DNA of 30,410 nucleotides, from the NCBI GenBank assembly GCA_017882205.1, contig JADGPY010000363.1, positions 1 through 30,410 of the forward strand. The letters are read 5' to 3'. Source of the DNA: Chitinophagaceae bacterium (GTDB taxonomy: Bacteria; Bacteroidota; Bacteroidia; Chitinophagales; Chitinophagaceae). Below, in pieces: positions 8,241-17,613 of the stretch. Numbering within the stretch: the first letter of the stretch is position 1; the number at the start of each line of letters is the position of its first letter. The notes under the pieces were generated by a model that saw only the letters and a program-made list of their open reading frames with translations, did no database searches and had not been told where the DNA came from. The translations under genes were made by a program, and so were the position numbers.

Positions 8241-8741
8241 TTGAACATTACTCAAATACTCTTCTGGTTCTTATCCGTTCTGGCAATCGTTGGCGCAGCG
8301 GGTGTTGTTGGAAGTAAAAATCCCGTTTATAGTGTACTATGGCTTATAGTTGTATTCTTTGCCATCTCCGGGCATTATATTTTAATGAATGCACAGTTTC
8401 TTGCGATTGTAAACATCATTGTTTATGCGGGCGCGATCATGGTATTATTTCTATTCGTTATCATGCTAATGAATTTAAATGCGGATGCAGAGCCAGCAAA
8501 AAATATGAATCTTAAAATGGCTGGTACCATCGCAGGGATGTGCCTTATGCTGGTATTTGTTGCAGCATTATCACGGTCGGATGAAATGAACAGGGTTTCA
8601 CAAATGAACGGAGGTGATATTGGTTTGATAGGCTATCTTGGAAAGGTGTTATTCAATGATTATGTCATCCCTTTTGAAATAAGCAGTGTATTATTTTTAA
8701 GCGCAATGGTTGGAGCAGTTGTGATTGGTAAAAAAGAGTAA
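8241..8741 (+). CDS. nuoJ: NADH-quinone oxidoreductase subunit J (NuoJ), TTG start
   Basis: Membrane subunit of complex I whose third helix undergoes a pi-bulge rearrangement in the coupling cycle. The 166-residue product has five predicted helices. The conserved segment NIIVYAGAIMVLFLFVIML (about residues 57-75) contains the YAGAI motif typical of this helix. No ATG lies between the in-frame nuoI stop (8220-8222) and the conserved region, so the start is almost certainly the TTG at 8241, giving MNITQILFWF. The gene is slightly shorter than in E. coli (184). It lies 18 bp after nuoI. Confidence 0.92.
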   Translation: MNITQILFWFLSVLAIVGAAGVVGSKNPVYSVLWLIVVFFAISGHYILMNAQFLAIVNIIVYAGAIMVLFLFVIMLMNLNADAEPAKNMNLKMAGTIAGMCLMLVFVAALSRSDEMNRVSQMNGGDIGLIGYLGKVLFNDYVIPFEISSVLFLSAMVGAVVIGKKE

Positions 8742-8787
8742 TTAGGGATGGGTGTTCGACTGTAGATAAAACTAAAAACTTTAGGCA

Positions 8788-9117
8788 ATGGAGATAAAAT
8801 GGTATATATTTTTATCGCTGGCACTTTTTTGCATTGGCATTGTAGGCGTGCTTACACGGCGCAATGCCATCATAATATTCATGTGCATCGAACTAATGCT
8901 CAACTCAGTGAACTTGTTGTTAGTAGCATTTTCTAAAATGCATTTGTCTGGTGTAGCAGCACAATTTCCAACACTTGCCAGTGATGCGCAGATATTTGTA
9001 TTTTTTATCATGGTAGTAGCTGCGGCAGAGGTGAGTGTAGGCCTGGCGATCATTATAATGATGTATCGCAATACACATTCGGTTGATATTAATTTTTTAA
9101 ATAGGTTGAAGAATTAG
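8788..9117 (+). CDS. nuoK: NADH-quinone oxidoreductase subunit K (NuoK)
   Basis: Small MrpC-like membrane subunit of the proton path. The 109-residue protein has three helices. The two buried glutamates essential in E. coli NuoK (E36 and E72) correspond to E35 in FMCIELMLNSVNLLL and E81 in AAAEVSVGLAI. The length is standard (E. coli 100). The TAG stop at 9115-9117 is one base before the nuoL ATG at 9119, so nuoK and nuoL are almost certainly translationally coupled. Confidence 0.96.
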   Translation: MEIKWYIFLSLALFCIGIVGVLTRRNAIIIFMCIELMLNSVNLLLVAFSKMHLSGVAAQFPTLASDAQIFVFFIMVVAAAEVSVGLAIIIMMYRNTHSVDINFLNRLKN

Positions 9118-9118
9118 A

Positions 9119-11047
9119 ATGACAAACATTATACATTTAATATACCTGGTGCCTTTACTGCCACTGATTGGTTTTTTGATCAATGGGCTTGCCAGGAAGC
9201 TATTATCCAGGCCAGTGGTGAGTGTTATTGGAAGTGGTGTTATTCTTGCATCCTTTGTAATAAGCCTTCTGATATTTTTCCAGGTACGCCAGGATGGATT
9301 TACAGCCCAGACAATTTCATATTTTGATTTTTTATCAGCAGGAAAGATCAAAATAAATTTTGCTTTCCAGGTTGACCAGCTTTCAACTTTATTCCTGTTA
9401 ATAATAACCGGGGTTGGTTTCCTGATCCATTTGTATTCTACCTCGTACATGCATGAAGAAACCGCACCAGGTTTTGCACGGTACTTTTCCTATCTTAACC
9501 TCTTCGTATTTTCCATGCTCTTGTTGGTGCTTGGCGCAAACTATTTGATCATGTTCATAGGATGGGAAGGAGTGGGTTTGTGCTCTTATCTGCTGATCGG
9601 TTATTGGTTCAAGAATACAATCTATAATAACGCAGCAAAGAAAGCTTTTATAATGAACAGGATCGGGGATTTCGGTTTTCTTCTTGGCATATTTTGGATG
9701 ATCAATACTTTTGGCACAGTATCTTACCACGACCTTTTCAATCCTCAGAACGGAATTATTTCTTCCATCTCCACTCTCAATTCTAAAACCCTGGTGGGGA
9801 TAACTCTTTTATTATTTTTGGGTGCAATTGGAAAGAGCGCACAGATACCTTTATATACCTGGTTGCCAGATGCAATGGCTGGTCCAACTCCCGTTTCAGC
9901 ATTGATACATGCTGCGACAATGGTTACCGCGGGTATCTATATGATAGCACGGAGCAACCTGATGTACACGCTATCGCCCATCACAATGTCGGTAGTAGCC
10001 ATCATAGGATTGAGTACAGCCATTTTTGCTGCAACAATTGCCTTAAAACAAAATGATATTAAGAAAGTTTTGGCTTACTCCACTGTTAGCCAATTAGGTT
10101 ATATGTTCCTTGGACTAGGAGTGGGGGCGTATACTGGTGCAGTGTTTCATGTTATGACCCATGCATTTTTTAAAGCCTTATTATTCCTCGGTGCAGGGTC
10201 TGTCATTCATGCTATGGGTGGAGAACAGGACATCAGGAAGATGGGAGGGCTTGGCAAACACCTTCGAACTACATACATTACCTTCTTTATTGGATGTATC
10301 GCTATTGCGGGGATCCCACCATTCTCAGGTTTCTTTTCTAAAGACGAAATATTAACAGCAGCTTATTCCAACAATACACTATTCTATATAATAGGGGTAT
10401 TGGGATCAATGCTTACTGCATTTTATATGTTCAGGCTTCTGGGCATGACATTTAATGGGAAGTTCCGTGGCACTGCAGAACAAGAACATCATCTTCATGA
10501 AAGTCCACCCGCCATCGCCATTCCTTTAATAGTTCTCGCATTTCTTTCAATTGTTGGTGGGCTGGTAGGAATACCTGAAATATTTATGCATGACGGACAT
10601 AGGCTAGCTGCGTTTTTATCACCGGTATTTGCACAATCTGCGGGGATACTGGCAAAACATGAGAGTAGTGCACAAAATGAGATATTACTGATGACCATAT
10701 CTTCTGTTCTAGCTGTTATTGCAAGTCTATGGGCCTGGACTAAATTTAGAAAATACAAACCTACTGTAGATGAGTCAACCGGCTTTGCAAAAGTGTTGGA
10801 AAACAAATGGTATGTTGATGAGATCTACGATACCGTAATTGTCAGGCCTTTCCGTTCACTTTCTGTTTTCTTTAATAATGTTATTGAAAGATCCGGTATT
10901 GACGGGTTGGTTAATGGTGTTGGGAAAGGTATTAATTATGGAAGCCGACAGATCAGGCTTTTGCAAAACGGGCAGGTTGGCAACTATATATTGATGATGG
11001 TGGTCGGTATTTTAATCTTATTCATTATCCAAATGTTCGCAAAATAA
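9119..11047 (+). CDS. nuoL: NADH-quinone oxidoreductase subunit L (NuoL), antiporter-like
   Basis: Distal proton-pumping subunit of complex I, homologous to MrpA antiporters. The 642-residue protein contains E150 in GWEGVGLCSYLLIGYW and K239 in GAIGKSAQIPLYTWLPDAM, which match the proton-path residues E144 and K229 of E. coli NuoL. The segment AGPTPVSALIHAATMVTAG is the family signature. The last ~120 residues contain the long lateral helix region and end in a final membrane helix (about 622-640). Length and layout are normal. nuoM follows after 6 bp. Confidence 0.97.
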   Translation: MTNIIHLIYLVPLLPLIGFLINGLARKLLSRPVVSVIGSGVILASFVISLLIFFQVRQDGFTAQTISYFDFLSAGKIKINFAFQVDQLSTLFLLIITGVGFLIHLYSTSYMHEETAPGFARYFSYLNLFVFSMLLLVLGANYLIMFIGWEGVGLCSYLLIGYWFKNTIYNNAAKKAFIMNRIGDFGFLLGIFWMINTFGTVSYHDLFNPQNGIISSISTLNSKTLVGITLLLFLGAIGKSAQIPLYTWLPDAMAGPTPVSALIHAATMVTAGIYMIARSNLMYTLSPITMSVVAIIGLSTAIFAATIALKQNDIKKVLAYSTVSQLGYMFLGLGVGAYTGAVFHVMTHAFFKALLFLGAGSVIHAMGGEQDIRKMGGLGKHLRTTYITFFIGCIAIAGIPPFSGFFSKDEILTAAYSNNTLFYIIGVLGSMLTAFYMFRLLGMTFNGKFRGTAEQEHHLHESPPAIAIPLIVLAFLSIVGGLVGIPEIFMHDGHRLAAFLSPVFAQSAGILAKHESSAQNEILLMTISSVLAVIASLWAWTKFRKYKPTVDESTGFAKVLENKWYVDEIYDTVIVRPFRSLSVFFNNVIERSGIDGLVNGVGKGINYGSRQIRLLQNGQVGNYILMMVVGILILFIIQMFAK

Positions 11048-11053
11048 AATATA

Positions 11054-12538
11054 ATGCTCGGCAAGTATATCACATTTCCTGAATTGCTGCTATGGTTTCC
11101 ACTGGTGACTGGTGTGCTGGCATTTACTATTAAAGATGCAAAAAAAGTTAAGGCATGGGCCTTGTTTTCTTCCCTGATGACGCTGATTATTTCAATCATA
11201 AGCTTGTGCTATACAGATGGCTCAAAATACTTATATTATAATAATGTCAGTTATAAATGGATGCCTTACCTGGGCAGCAGCTTCTCTATAGGACTGGATG
11301 GGATGGGGCGTATGCTTACCTTTTTAACAGCATTATCATTTCCATTAATACTCTTAGGTACTTATAAAAGGGAGTATAAAAATGCCAATGCATTTTATGG
11401 ACTAATGCTCTTAAGCCAGTGTGGATTAATGGGTGTATTCGTTGCAATGGATGCATTGGTATTTTACTTCTTCTGGGAACTAGCGTTGATACCCGTTTAT
11501 TTTTTATGCAGCAGGTGGGGAGGAGAAAAAAGAATACCTGCTACTTTCAAATTTTTCATTTACACATTTGTAAGTTCCCTCCTGATGCTGGTTGGGATCA
11601 TCTATATCTACCTTCAAAGTCCGCCGACAATAACAAGTGATCATTCGTTTGCCATACAAGCATTTTATAAAACAGCCTTATTACCAAAAGAACAGGGTTG
11701 GTTATTTTGTTTATTCTTTGTTGCCTTTGCAGTAAAGATGCCGGTATTCCCATTTCATACATGGCAACCAGATACCTATGAACAATCGCCTGCACCAGCT
11801 ACCATGGTGCTAAGTGGGATCATGGTAAAGATGGGTGTATTTGCTGTGATCCGTTGGGTGCTACCCGTACTTCCTGAGGGTACTTTAAAGTTTGAAAACA
11901 TTGTAATAGTATTGTCGGTTGCCGGGATGCTGTATGCAAGTTGCATTGCCATTGTGCAGGATGATCTTAAAAGAATTGTCGCATATTCTTCTATTGCGCA
12001 TATTGGACTGATGAGCGCTGCGATCTTCGCTCTTAACGCTACAGCGCTACAGGGTGTCATGATCCAGATGCTCAATCATGGGATCAATATCATTGGGTTG
12101 TGGATCGTGATAGATCTTATTGAGAAGCAGCTTGGAATAAGAAAACTATCACAACTTGGTGGTATAGCTCAAAAAGCCCCTGCTCTGTCAATCTTTTTTG
12201 TAATAATAGTTCTTGCAAATATGGCACTACCATTAACAAATGCATTCATTGGAGAATTTGCCATGTTTGCCGGGTTATACCAATATAATTCGTGGTATGT
12301 AGTTTTTGCAAGTATTTCTGTGATCCTTGTAGCGGTTTATTCACTGAACATGGTACAGAAGGTTTTTTACGGGAGTACAAATTCAATAACAGAATTGGTA
12401 CAAGACATATCAATAAGAGAAAAAGTTACATTAGCGGTAATAGTTCTTTTTATTTTCATCCTGGGCATATATCCAAAGCCTGTATTTCAATTAACAGAAG
12501 ATACGGTGTCGGCTATATTAACCAAGTTTGGGAAATAA
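11054..12538 (+). CDS. nuoM: NADH-quinone oxidoreductase subunit M (NuoM), antiporter-like
   Basis: Second antiporter-like proton-pumping subunit. The 494-residue protein has about 14 membrane helices. The key residues are E142 in FYFFWELALIPVYFL and K228 in FVAFAVKMPVFPFHTWQPD, equivalent to E144 and K234 of E. coli NuoM. The segment QSPAPATMVLSGIMVKMG follows the lysine helix as expected. The start ATG at 11054 is 6 bp after nuoL. No disruption is visible. Confidence 0.97.
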   Translation: MLGKYITFPELLLWFPLVTGVLAFTIKDAKKVKAWALFSSLMTLIISIISLCYTDGSKYLYYNNVSYKWMPYLGSSFSIGLDGMGRMLTFLTALSFPLILLGTYKREYKNANAFYGLMLLSQCGLMGVFVAMDALVFYFFWELALIPVYFLCSRWGGEKRIPATFKFFIYTFVSSLLMLVGIIYIYLQSPPTITSDHSFAIQAFYKTALLPKEQGWLFCLFFVAFAVKMPVFPFHTWQPDTYEQSPAPATMVLSGIMVKMGVFAVIRWVLPVLPEGTLKFENIVIVLSVAGMLYASCIAIVQDDLKRIVAYSSIAHIGLMSAAIFALNATALQGVMIQMLNHGINIIGLWIVIDLIEKQLGIRKLSQLGGIAQKAPALSIFFVIIVLANMALPLTNAFIGEFAMFAGLYQYNSWYVVFASISVILVAVYSLNMVQKVFYGSTNSITELVQDISIREKVTLAVIVLFIFILGIYPKPVFQLTEDTVSAILTKFGK

Positions 12539-12550
12539 GATAATAAAATC

Positions 12551-13945
12551 ATGAGTGCAATTATAATATCAGCAATCTGGGGAGTGGTAATGATGTTTGG
12601 GGGTGTTTTTCTAAAGAAGAGCTCCAGTCCGAAGTATTGGGCCATAGCGGGTATTATCATACTGCTTATCGCCAATGTGATGGAGTTTTTTGGATGGCAA
12701 TTCTTCAATATTGATACACATGGGATGGTGAGGTTTGATAATTTCACCCTGGTCTTTAATACAGTTGCTTTTGCCTGCACACTTCTTTACTTTTTGTTGA
12801 ATGGACGTGATATAGAAAAAGTTGGAAATGGAAATAATATATCTGAATATTTTGCTCTCATCTTCTTTGTACTCTGCGGGGTGGCTATATCTTCCTCTTT
12901 CAAAACTTTGCTGATGCTTTTTCTTGGGATTGAGATCATGTCGATTCCACTATATATACTAACCGGTAGTGATAAGCGAAATTTAAAAAGCAATGAAGCA
13001 TCCCTCAAATATTTTTTAATGGGGGCCTTTTCTACTGGCATCATGCTAATGGGAATCGCTTTCATATATGGAGGAAATAATCTCGCTTCATTTTATATTG
13101 ATAACCTTCAGCTAGGTAACGGCACCCTACCTGTAATGGTTGGTGCCGGACTTGTAATGCTGGTAGTGTCGATGTCATTTAAAGTATCTGCAGCGCCATT
13201 TCATTTTTGGACACCTGATGTATATGATGGTGCTCCAACAGTTTTTACTTCCTTCATGGCAACCATTGTAAAAGTTGCCGGGTTTATTGCATTCATCAGG
13301 CTATTCCAAAGTTCTTTCGGAGTCATCCAATCACAATGGCAGGGCCTTATTGTTATTATTACAGCTGCTACTTTACTTATTGGGAATCTTACAGCAGTTT
13401 TCCAGCAAAGTGTAAAGCGGATGCTTGCATATTCGAGCATAGCGCAAGCAGGATTTATGATGCTAGCATTATTTGCACTAAATGATACTGCGAAGGAGGG
13501 ACTTATACTCTACGCGGCTGCATATAGTCTTGCATCCATTGGGCTATTTGCGATCCTTGCAAGAATGCAGGACTATACAATCGAAGGTTTTAACGGGCTT
13601 GGGCAGCGACAGCCCGTGCTTGCTATAACAGCCACAGTGTTTTTATTATCTCTTACCGGAATCCCCCTTACAGCAGGATTCACTGCGAAATTTTACATGT
13701 TATTAGCAGCTGTAAAAAACGGGCACCAGTTGTGGTTGGTGATCTTTGCAGTACTATGCGCAGCTATTAGTGCATATTATTATTTCAAGATCATCCAGGC
13801 AATCTATTTTAAAGAACCCACCGAAAACATCAATCACCAGATAGATGTAAATCGTAGATTTGAATGGTTACTGATCATTGTGGCGGGGCTAATTGTTTTA
13901 TTAGGAGTACTTCCCGGTTTATTGGTTGATTGGCTCTATTACTAA
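12551..13945 (+). CDS. nuoN: NADH-quinone oxidoreductase subunit N (NuoN), antiporter-like
   Basis: Third antiporter-like proton-pumping subunit, closest to the quinone module. The 464-residue protein has about 14 helices. The glutamate helix reads FLGIEIMSIPLYIL (residues about 121-134) and the lysine helix reads SFKVSAAPFHFWTPDVYDGA, both typical of NuoN. Later it has QQSVKRMLAYSSIAQAG, the discontinuous-helix segment with its conserved lysine. It closes the canonical nuo order. The next gene, an ABC permease, starts only 19 bp downstream without an obvious terminator between them. Confidence 0.96.
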   Translation: MSAIIISAIWGVVMMFGGVFLKKSSSPKYWAIAGIIILLIANVMEFFGWQFFNIDTHGMVRFDNFTLVFNTVAFACTLLYFLLNGRDIEKVGNGNNISEYFALIFFVLCGVAISSSFKTLLMLFLGIEIMSIPLYILTGSDKRNLKSNEASLKYFLMGAFSTGIMLMGIAFIYGGNNLASFYIDNLQLGNGTLPVMVGAGLVMLVVSMSFKVSAAPFHFWTPDVYDGAPTVFTSFMATIVKVAGFIAFIRLFQSSFGVIQSQWQGLIVIITAATLLIGNLTAVFQQSVKRMLAYSSIAQAGFMMLALFALNDTAKEGLILYAAAYSLASIGLFAILARMQDYTIEGFNGLGQRQPVLAITATVFLLSLTGIPLTAGFTAKFYMLLAAVKNGHQLWLVIFAVLCAAISAYYYFKIIQAIYFKEPTENINHQIDVNRRFEWLLIIVAGLIVLLGVLPGLLVDWLYY

Positions 13946-13964
13946 AACTGCATAAATTGAACCG

Positions 13965-15242
13965 ATGCACATCTTAGATACACTATCCCTGGCCTTTCGA
14001 ACTGTACGCAGCAATAAACTTCGTACCGGGATAACAGTTGCTATCATTGCATTTGGGATCATGGCTCTGATCGGCATCATAACTGCAACAGAAGCGATGA
14101 ATCAAAGCCTCAGGGAAAGCTTTTCTACCATGGGTGCCAATGCATTCAGCATACGCTACAAGGATCGCCAGATAAGGATCGGGGGCAATAATAGCAACGT
14201 TAAAAAAGTAACCAAGGGTTCCTTACGAGAAAAAAAATCCAATACAGGTCGTATCATCACATATGATGAAGCAAGAATGTTTAAGCAGAGATATTCATTT
14301 CCATCCATTGTAAGCCTGTCATTAAGAGGTCCGAGAAATACGATTGTAAATGTGGGTAAATTAAAGACCAATCCCAACATCCAGGTAATTGGTGGAGATG
14401 AAAATTACCTTCGGCTTAGCGGATATTCCCTGCTTGCAGGAAGGGATTTCAATAAACTGGATGTCGAGACAGGAAGAAGCACCTGTGTGCTTGGGAATAG
14501 CGTAGCTAAAAAATTATTTGGTGATAATAGTCAACGTGCTGTGGACAGAATTATTATGGTTTCCGATCTTCCCTACCGGGTGATCGGTGTGCTTAAGGAT
14601 AAAGGATCAAGCGCTTTCTTAAATGCCGATAATGTGGTTATAACCACGTATAACAACCTGAGGCGTAGATTTACCAATTCTAACAACTCGTTTAATATTG
14701 GAGTGATGGTCAATAATGTTAAGGATATGGACATCGCTATAGGGGAGGCTAAGGGAACCTTCCGACCCATACGTAAATTGGATTTTACTGAGGACGATAA
14801 TTTCTACATGGACAAAAGTGACAGCATTGTGGAAAAGTTTATGAGTAGTCTTAAATATATAACTGTAGCGGCTGCGTATATCGGATTGATCACATTGATC
14901 GGGGCTGCAATAGGCCTTATGAATATCATGCTGGTGGCAGTAAATGAACGTACCCGCGAGATCGGGCTTATCAAAGCCCTGGGTGGTAAAAAGAAAAGCA
15001 TCAGGCAACAATTCTTATTTGAGTCCATCATTATCAGCCTGTTGGGTGCAATATTCGGTATTGTTTTAGGAGTGCTGGTAGGTAATTTGTTTGCGATGAT
15101 ACTGCAAACTGGGTTTGTGGTTCCATGGGCCTGGGTAGGTATAGGGATTGTAACTTGTTCGCTGGTTGGATTGTTCGCTGGGCTTTACCCTGCATATAAA
15201 GCCTCCCGCCTGGATCCGATCGTAGCGCTCAGATATGAATAA
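13965..15242 (+). CDS. ABC transporter permease, MacB/FtsX family
   Basis: The 425-residue membrane protein has the MacB-type layout: one N-terminal helix (about 21-41), a large extracytoplasmic domain (about 45-295), then three helices (about 299-326, 353-380 and 388-409). The loop NERTREIGLIKALGG between helices 2 and 3 is the FtsX-family coupling motif for an ATPase partner, and the C-terminus ASRLDPIVALRYE is typical. Such permeases work with a LolD/MacB-like ATPase in mechanotransmission (export of peptides, antibiotics or lipoproteins), but no ATPase gene lies in the window. The 19-bp gap to nuoN suggests transcription with the nuo operon. The substrate is unknown. Confidence 0.88.
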   Translation: MHILDTLSLAFRTVRSNKLRTGITVAIIAFGIMALIGIITATEAMNQSLRESFSTMGANAFSIRYKDRQIRIGGNNSNVKKVTKGSLREKKSNTGRIITYDEARMFKQRYSFPSIVSLSLRGPRNTIVNVGKLKTNPNIQVIGGDENYLRLSGYSLLAGRDFNKLDVETGRSTCVLGNSVAKKLFGDNSQRAVDRIIMVSDLPYRVIGVLKDKGSSAFLNADNVVITTYNNLRRRFTNSNNSFNIGVMVNNVKDMDIAIGEAKGTFRPIRKLDFTEDDNFYMDKSDSIVEKFMSSLKYITVAAAYIGLITLIGAAIGLMNIMLVAVNERTREIGLIKALGGKKKSIRQQFLFESIIISLLGAIFGIVLGVLVGNLFAMILQTGFVVPWAWVGIGIVTCSLVGLFAGLYPAYKASRLDPIVALRYE

Positions 15243-15284
15243 TTTTGGCGTAATTTTAGAGTTATTATTTATTAACTTGTGCGT

Positions 15285-15318
15285 CCGCGTAAAATTTTTA
15301 TTACGCGGTTTTGATTTT
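15285..15318 (+). terminator. Rho-independent terminator after the nuo/permease operon
   Basis: CCGCGTAA (15285-15292) pairs perfectly with TTACGCGG (15301-15308) around an 8-nt loop, and is followed by the T-rich TTTTGATTTT. It is placed 43 bp after the permease stop and separates the nuo operon from the exbB operon. Confidence 0.8.
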
Positions 15319-15342
15319 ATGTGTTTTTTTTCCTTAGAATTG
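15311..15342 (+). promoter_or_regulatory. Possible promoter of the exbB-tonB operon
   Basis: TAGAATTG (15335-15342) matches TAnnTTTG with one mismatch, and a TTG at 15311-15313 lies 21 bp upstream. The leader to the exbB ATG would be about 50 nt. The match is imperfect and the spacing is at the long end. The main support is its position between a terminator and a new operon. Confidence 0.3.
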
Positions 15343-15402
15343 TAAAGTCAAATTTTAATCATATACAAATTACACATTAACTCACTAAAAAAATCTTAAG
15401 AC

Positions 15403-16266
15403 ATGGCAGACACAAATCCAACTGCAAGAGCATCTGTAAAATCGGCCACCTCGGTTCAGGCGAAAAAATCAAGCAATGTTATTTCATGGCTTGCCCCTTT
15501 GATTTGTCTCATAGCCGGCTATGTATTATGGCGTTATGTGATAGGTTCAGATTCGAACTTCACAAATCCTGATAAAGCTGGTGGGTTTTGGCCTGGCCAC
15601 ATAGGGCCGAAAACCGCTTTAGCCAAAATGTATGAGGGCGGTATTATCGTGCCGATATTAATTGGTTGCTTTCTGATCGTGTTTACGTTTGTAATTGAAA
15701 GATTACTGACTGTGATGAAAGCTTCAGGAACAGGATCAAATTCAGACTTCATAAGGAGGGTACAATTCCACCTTGCTGATAGAAAAGTAGAGTCTGCACT
15801 CGCTGAGTGCGATAAACAAAAAGGCTCTGTAGGAAATGTAATGAAAGCTGGCCTGCGCAAATACCAGGAAATGATCAATACCGGCGATCTTACAACAGAA
15901 CAAAAAGTAATAGCTATTCAGAAAGAAGTTGAAGAAGCTACTGCACTGGAATTACCTATCCTGGAAAAGAACCTGGTATTTCTGTCAACAATTGCCTCTG
16001 TAGCAACCTTGCTTGGTTTGCTTGGAACAGTTATGGGTATGATCCGTTCATTCAGTAAGCTGGGTGATTCAGGTGGTGGAGAGGCTGCAAGGGAATTATC
16101 AGTAGGTATCTCCGAAGCATTGTACAATACAGCCCTGGGTATCGGTACCTCTGCCTTCGCCATTATCACTTATAATGTGTTCACCACTAAGATCGATGCC
16201 ATCACTTATGGAATTGATGAATCTGGATTCACTTTAACACAAAGTTTCGCTTCATTGTATAAATAG
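15403..16266 (+). CDS. exbB: ExbB/TolQ/MotA-family proton channel protein
   Basis: Inner-membrane stator of the motor that energises TonB. The 287-residue protein has an extra N-terminal helix (about 25-48) after a Ser/Ala/Lys-rich tail, then a helix at about 84-106, a cytoplasmic domain, and the two C-terminal pore helices (about 190-213 and 245-263). The pore segment ASVATLLGLLGTVMGMIRSF is the MotA/TolQ/ExbB signature, and LSVGISEALYNTALGI precedes the last helix, as in the family. It is followed by two exbD genes and tonB on the same strand. TolQ is the alternative name, but tonB two genes on favours ExbB. Confidence 0.92.
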   Translation: MADTNPTARASVKSATSVQAKKSSNVISWLAPLICLIAGYVLWRYVIGSDSNFTNPDKAGGFWPGHIGPKTALAKMYEGGIIVPILIGCFLIVFTFVIERLLTVMKASGTGSNSDFIRRVQFHLADRKVESALAECDKQKGSVGNVMKAGLRKYQEMINTGDLTTEQKVIAIQKEVEEATALELPILEKNLVFLSTIASVATLLGLLGTVMGMIRSFSKLGDSGGGEAARELSVGISEALYNTALGIGTSAFAIITYNVFTTKIDAITYGIDESGFTLTQSFASLYK

Positions 16267-16340
16267 GGTTATCAATAAATCCATTGAAATTTATGGAATT
16301 ATAGAAGTTTTGAATCTTATTTACATATAAAACTACAATA

Positions 16341-16991
16341 ATGGGAAGAGCCAAAATAAAACGGGGAAGTACCAATGTCGACATGACAGCCATGTGCGAT
16401 GTAGCGTTCCTGTTATTATCATTTTTTATCCTTACAACAAAATTTAAGCCCGCGGAAGCGGTGTCTGTTATTACTCCAAGTTCAGTTTCAAATAAACATG
16501 CCGAACAAAAGGATGCCTTTACCGTTTCTATCGATAAGGAAGGCAGGGTGTTCATTGATATGACGGATGAAATGAAAGGAGATGTAATAGACAGGATATC
16601 TGTTGACAGGAGCCTGAATCTTAGCGCTGAAGACAAGAATCTTTTCAAGAAATCCATATTTGTAGGTTCACCTTTAAACCAGCTGAGCTCCTTTATTCGG
16701 TTAAGTCCGGAAGAACTCAAGAAGGTGAAGCTTACGGGTGTACCTGCAGATAGCAGTAATAATGAATTACAGTCATGGATCAATGCAGCCGTTAATATAT
16801 ATTCAGGTCGTACGATCAACTTTTATATCAAAGGAGATAATAACGCTAAATACACAGCGTTTAAAAACGTGATTGATGCATTTAAAAAGAATGACATCTA
16901 TAAGTATAAGCTGATCACTAGCCCTGAAGGTGTTCCCGCTGGGAGTGAGCTGGAAAAGGTAAATAATGAAACCATTCTCAATGGAAAATAA
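16341..16991 (+). CDS. exbD: ExbD/TolR-family biopolymer transport protein (first copy)
   Basis: Partner of ExbB in the proton-driven motor. The 216-residue protein has a short basic N-terminus, one membrane helix (about 20-37) and a periplasmic domain. NVDMTAMCDVAFLLLSFFIL contains D20, the membrane aspartate equivalent to the proton-carrying Asp25 of E. coli ExbD. The periplasmic part is longer than in E. coli (141 residues in all) and has an inserted stretch around residues 70-120. It stands 74 bp after exbB. The gene pair with the second exbD suggests a mixed ExbD stalk. Confidence 0.9.
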   Translation: MGRAKIKRGSTNVDMTAMCDVAFLLLSFFILTTKFKPAEAVSVITPSSVSNKHAEQKDAFTVSIDKEGRVFIDMTDEMKGDVIDRISVDRSLNLSAEDKNLFKKSIFVGSPLNQLSSFIRLSPEELKKVKLTGVPADSSNNELQSWINAAVNIYSGRTINFYIKGDNNAKYTAFKNVIDAFKKNDIYKYKLITSPEGVPAGSELEKVNNETILNGK

Positions 16992-17031
16992 TTAGAAGAA
17001 TTAAAATTAATAAACAAAAAAACCTATTACT

Positions 17032-17565
17032 ATGGCAGAAATGGAAGTAAAAAGTGGCGGTGGACATAAAAAAGGGCCTGGCGTCAAGAAAGGTAAAAAG
17101 CTATCCACCCGCGTAGATCTTACGCCTATGTGTGATCTTGGATTTCTACTGATCACGTTCTTTATCTTTACAACGACCATGTCCCAGCCAACTGCAATGA
17201 ATCTAATGATGCCTAAGGATACAGATAAACCTGATGAAACCAATAAAGTAAAAGAATCAGGGGCATTGACCATCATGCTAGGCAAGGGCAACGTGGTATA
17301 TTATTATTTTGGCCTTGATCCAACAAAGATGCAAACTACAGGGTATAAGGACGTTCGGAAAATAATCCTGGAAAAGAAAAAAAATACCCCTGCAGATGAT
17401 TTCTTTGTAACGATAAAGCCGGATAAAGATGCCACGTATAAAAATGCGGTAGATATGCTGGATGAAATGTCTATCAACGATGTACACAGGTATGCGATGA
17501 TAGACCCGACAAAAGATGAATATACACTCATCACAATGACAGAGCAGGCAGGCGGAGTACATTGA
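17032..17565 (+). CDS. exbD: ExbD/TolR-family biopolymer transport protein (second copy)
   Basis: Second ExbD, 177 residues, only distantly similar to the first. The N-terminus is Gly/Lys-rich. It is followed by TRVDLTPMCDLGFLLITFFI, with D35 in the same place as the membrane aspartate of the first copy, and a helix at about 35-52. The periplasmic domain (about 65-175) ends in LITMTEQAGGVH. Two tandem ExbD genes between exbB and tonB are a common Bacteroidota arrangement. Both keep the aspartate, so both are likely active. It lies 40 bp after the first copy and 48 bp before tonB. Confidence 0.9.
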   Translation: MAEMEVKSGGGHKKGPGVKKGKKLSTRVDLTPMCDLGFLLITFFIFTTTMSQPTAMNLMMPKDTDKPDETNKVKESGALTIMLGKGNVVYYYFGLDPTKMQTTGYKDVRKIILEKKKNTPADDFFVTIKPDKDATYKNAVDMLDEMSINDVHRYAMIDPTKDEYTLITMTEQAGGVH

Positions 17566-17613
17566 TTTATGGAAATAAACATTTTGTGCATCTAATTAAA
17601 AAGAAGGAACAAC

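Noticed and set aside
16229..16819. Minus-strand open frame of 196 codons opposite the first exbD
   Set aside because: It has no recognisable domain, and it overlaps fully a well-supported ExbD in the operon.
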